A stretch of 16,234 nt of DNA from CAYGZQ01 sp964354375 [NCBI: uncultured Planctomycetota bacterium] (GTDB lineage: Bacteria; JAJVIF01; JAPKYR01), in the NCBI GenBank assembly GCA_964354375.1, contig CAYGZQ010000078.1:1-16234 (forward strand), written 5' to 3'. Positions within the stretch are counted from its first letter, which is position 1. Every line of letters starts with the position of its first letter. The notes under the pieces were generated by a model. The model was not told the DNA's origin and searched no databases. It saw only the letters and a list, made by a program, of their open reading frames with translations. Shown here piece by piece: positions 15,515 to 16,234 of the stretch. Position numbers and translations under genes: made by a program.

Positions 15515-15551
15515 CTAATTAATTATACCACATTTTCGTATAGTACGGTAG
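15515..15551. other. Candidate recombinase core site
   Basis: Left arm CTAATTAATTATAC (15515-15528) and right arm GTATAGTACGGTAG (15538-15551) are imperfect inverted repeats: TATAC/GTATA at the inner edge and CTA/TAG at the outer edge, around a 9-base centre CACATTTTC. Inverted arms about a short centre, AT-rich and 160 bases from a tyrosine recombinase gene, fit a core recombination site. The outer arms match poorly, so this is tentative. Confidence 0.3.
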
Positions 15552-15578
15552 TCATCATGCACGATTCTCTCTATTTTG

Positions 15579-15687
15579 CCAGCTCACGACAACCGAACGC
15601 CTGATGCATCAGTCGAACCGCCTTGCCGGACTCCCTGAAAGGGCCGTAAACGATCTGGTGTTCGCGCTACTTGTTGACGACACGTGA
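15579..15687 (+). pseudogene. 3' remnant of a second tyrosine recombinase
   Basis: From about 15579 the sequence reads QLTTTERLMHQSNRL and then ERAVNDLVFALLVDDT, with TGA at 15685-15687. The intact recombinase ends VTTTERYVHQSRRL, EKAVNDTVFAKL, so the two tails are clearly homologous at the protein level, with many matching bases as well. Homology stops abruptly at the left edge, so the rest of this gene is gone. The catalytic Tyr position is Leu. No ribosome site or suitable start precedes it. An intrinsic terminator follows 32 bases later. It is the scar of an older, related recombinase gene. Confidence 0.8.
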
Positions 15688-15718
15688 GTGTTTGTCCGGC
15701 CCGGCAACCACTTCTCAC

Positions 15719-15746
15719 GGCCTCCACCATGGGGGCCTTTTTCTTT
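15719..15746 (+). terminator. Intrinsic terminator after the recombinase remnant
   Basis: GGCCTCC (15719-15725) pairs with GGGGGCC (15731-15737, one G-T pair) around ACCAT, then TTTTTCTTT. This is a textbook Rho-independent terminator. It probably served the recombinase gene whose 3' end precedes it. Confidence 0.85.
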
Positions 15747-15949
15747 ATATAACGCATACAGCGTGCAGAATGTTCGTTTTCGCCCTGACTGGAGGCCGGG
15801 GACCCCAAATCAGGCGCGTATGAGGCCGCCAGACGCGATCTGAGCGCGATCTTGGACATGGGTAAGGGTCAGCGTCGGCTGATTTTCGTTACAGGCAGCA
15901 AGGAAACACCACGGAAGCCCCCGAATCCGGATTGCCTTGACGACCGTTG
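15747..15949. other. Intergenic stretch with a possible short open frame
   Basis: No clear gene. One forward frame stays open from about 15787 to TGA 15960-15962. Its translation from the only ATG (15858) is 34 residues and contains GQRRLIFVTGSKETPRKPP, which looks protein-like. There is no ribosome site and the frame runs into the 9-mer repeats. It may be the degraded end of a gene. Confidence 0.25.
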
Positions 15950-16059
15950 TGACGCTAAGTGACGGTAATGACGGTAACGGATTCTTATCGTCATTTTACC
16001 GTCACCCTGGAACCAGCATCAGAAGCGGGCTATGACGATAGTGACGGTAATGACGCTAA
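15950..16059. repeat. Iteron-like array of TGACGNTAA
   Basis: Eight copies of the 9-mer TGACGNTAA lie within 110 bases. Three run forward in near-tandem (15950, 15960, 15969), two are inverted (15985-15993, 15996-16004), and three run forward in exact tandem (16033, 16042, 16051). The sixth sense base varies among G, C and A, and the copy at 16033 ends in G. Spacing is 9-10 bases, without the unique spacers of CRISPR. Clustered 9-mers of this kind serve as initiator or partition-protein binding sites at plasmid origins, or as operators. No rep or par gene is visible in the window, so the function is open. Confidence 0.75.
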
Positions 16060-16179
16060 ATTTCCTATTATTCTGGAAGGGTGTGTGCTCTGGATTCGGG
16101 ACCGCGATTCTTGGCTATCCTCTCCGGAATCGCTATCCTCTTGACTAGATACTGTCCTAGAATGTCATGAATAGCAGCA
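16060..16179. other. Intergenic right end
   Basis: No gene is supported. A short direct repeat GCTATCCTCT occurs at 16114-16123 and 16132-16141. No promoter with both boxes at good spacing was found. Confidence 0.3.
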
Positions 16180-16195
16180 GCACGGCATGCCGTGC
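16180..16195. repeat. 16-bp perfect palindrome
   Basis: GCACGGCATGCCGTGC is its own reverse complement, followed by CCCTAC. Short GC-rich palindromes of this type are often dispersed repeats in bacterial genomes or protein-binding sites. With one copy in the window, its class cannot be decided. Confidence 0.45.
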
Positions 16196-16234
16196 CCCTA
16201 CAAATCGGATTGTTTCGGTAGTCCCGTAAGGGAA

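Larger units (their letters stand above)
11178..15770. mobile_element. Putative integrative element with clamp and recombinase
   Basis: A six-gene, GC-richer operon ends in a tyrosine recombinase and carries replication-related genes, which marks it as an integrative element or a plasmid-derived module. The ends are not proven. As provisional limits I use the 11-bp direct repeat AGCGTGCAGAA, found at 11178-11188 and 15760-15770. Neighbouring bases also agree partly (GCGTA at 11173-11177, GCATAC at 15754-15759). An 11-bp match could arise by chance. Alternative right limits are the candidate core site at 15515-15551 or the recombinase remnant at 15579-15687. Confidence 0.4.

Noticed and set aside
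15522-15530. Extended -10 promoter (TGGTATAAT) on the - strand
   Set aside because: The -10 is good but no -35 and no gene follow leftwards. It lies in the AT-rich candidate core site, which can mimic a -10 box.
15950-16059. CRISPR array
   Set aside because: Units are 9 bases, tandem or inverted, without 30-40 base unique spacers and without cas genes.

Overview
The window is bacterial DNA of moderate-to-high GC: dense gene packing, ATGA/GTGA/TGATG overlaps, Shine-Dalgarno sites and sigma-70-like promoters. The taxon cannot be assigned from this sequence. It reads as an accessory region with a defence-like left half and a mobile-element right half. No rRNA, tRNA or CRISPR array was seen.

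Left block (1-8119, + strand): a tightly coupled operon. The tail of an upstream gene (1-36) overlaps a 468-aa helical/coiled-coil protein with a GrpE-like C-terminus. Next come an Hsp70-like ATPase with a beta-type substrate domain but no lid, a 131-aa cysteine-rich protein, and a 1615-aa superfamily 2 helicase with many zinc-binding cysteine pairs and a C-terminal DUF1998/MrfA-type domain. Every junction overlaps, so the proteins are probably made together. Helicases of this kind are hallmarks of DISARM (DrmA/DrmB) and Druantia (DruE), but pairing one with a private Hsp70/GrpE-like couple is unusual. This operon is the best candidate for an undescribed system.

Middle (8120-11245): a frameshifted + strand gene with a HEPN-like R-x6-H motif (8416-9101) converges on a - strand gene (9177-10355). 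The latter encodes a nucleoside 2-deoxyribosyltransferase-like domain, apparently without its catalytic Glu, fused to an ATP-cone-like domain and an unknown C-terminal domain. It has its own strong promoter. Upstream of it lies about 800 bp of noncoding, GC-rich, inverted-repeat-rich DNA that may encode or derive from a structured RNA.

Right block (11246-15404, + strand): a visibly more GC-rich operon of six genes behind a consensus-like promoter embedded in inverted repeats: SprT-like metalloprotease, Cys-rich protein, DNA polymerase III beta clamp, two small proteins (one perhaps ribbon-helix-helix) and a complete tyrosine recombinase, then a hairpin. This looks like an integrative element or plasmid-derived module carrying its own sliding clamp. 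Two genes share a near-identical leader.

Right end (15405-16234): no full gene. It holds a candidate recombinase core site, the orphan 3' end of a second tyrosine recombinase with its own terminator, an eight-copy array of the 9-mer TGACGNTAA (iteron-like), and a 16-bp palindrome.
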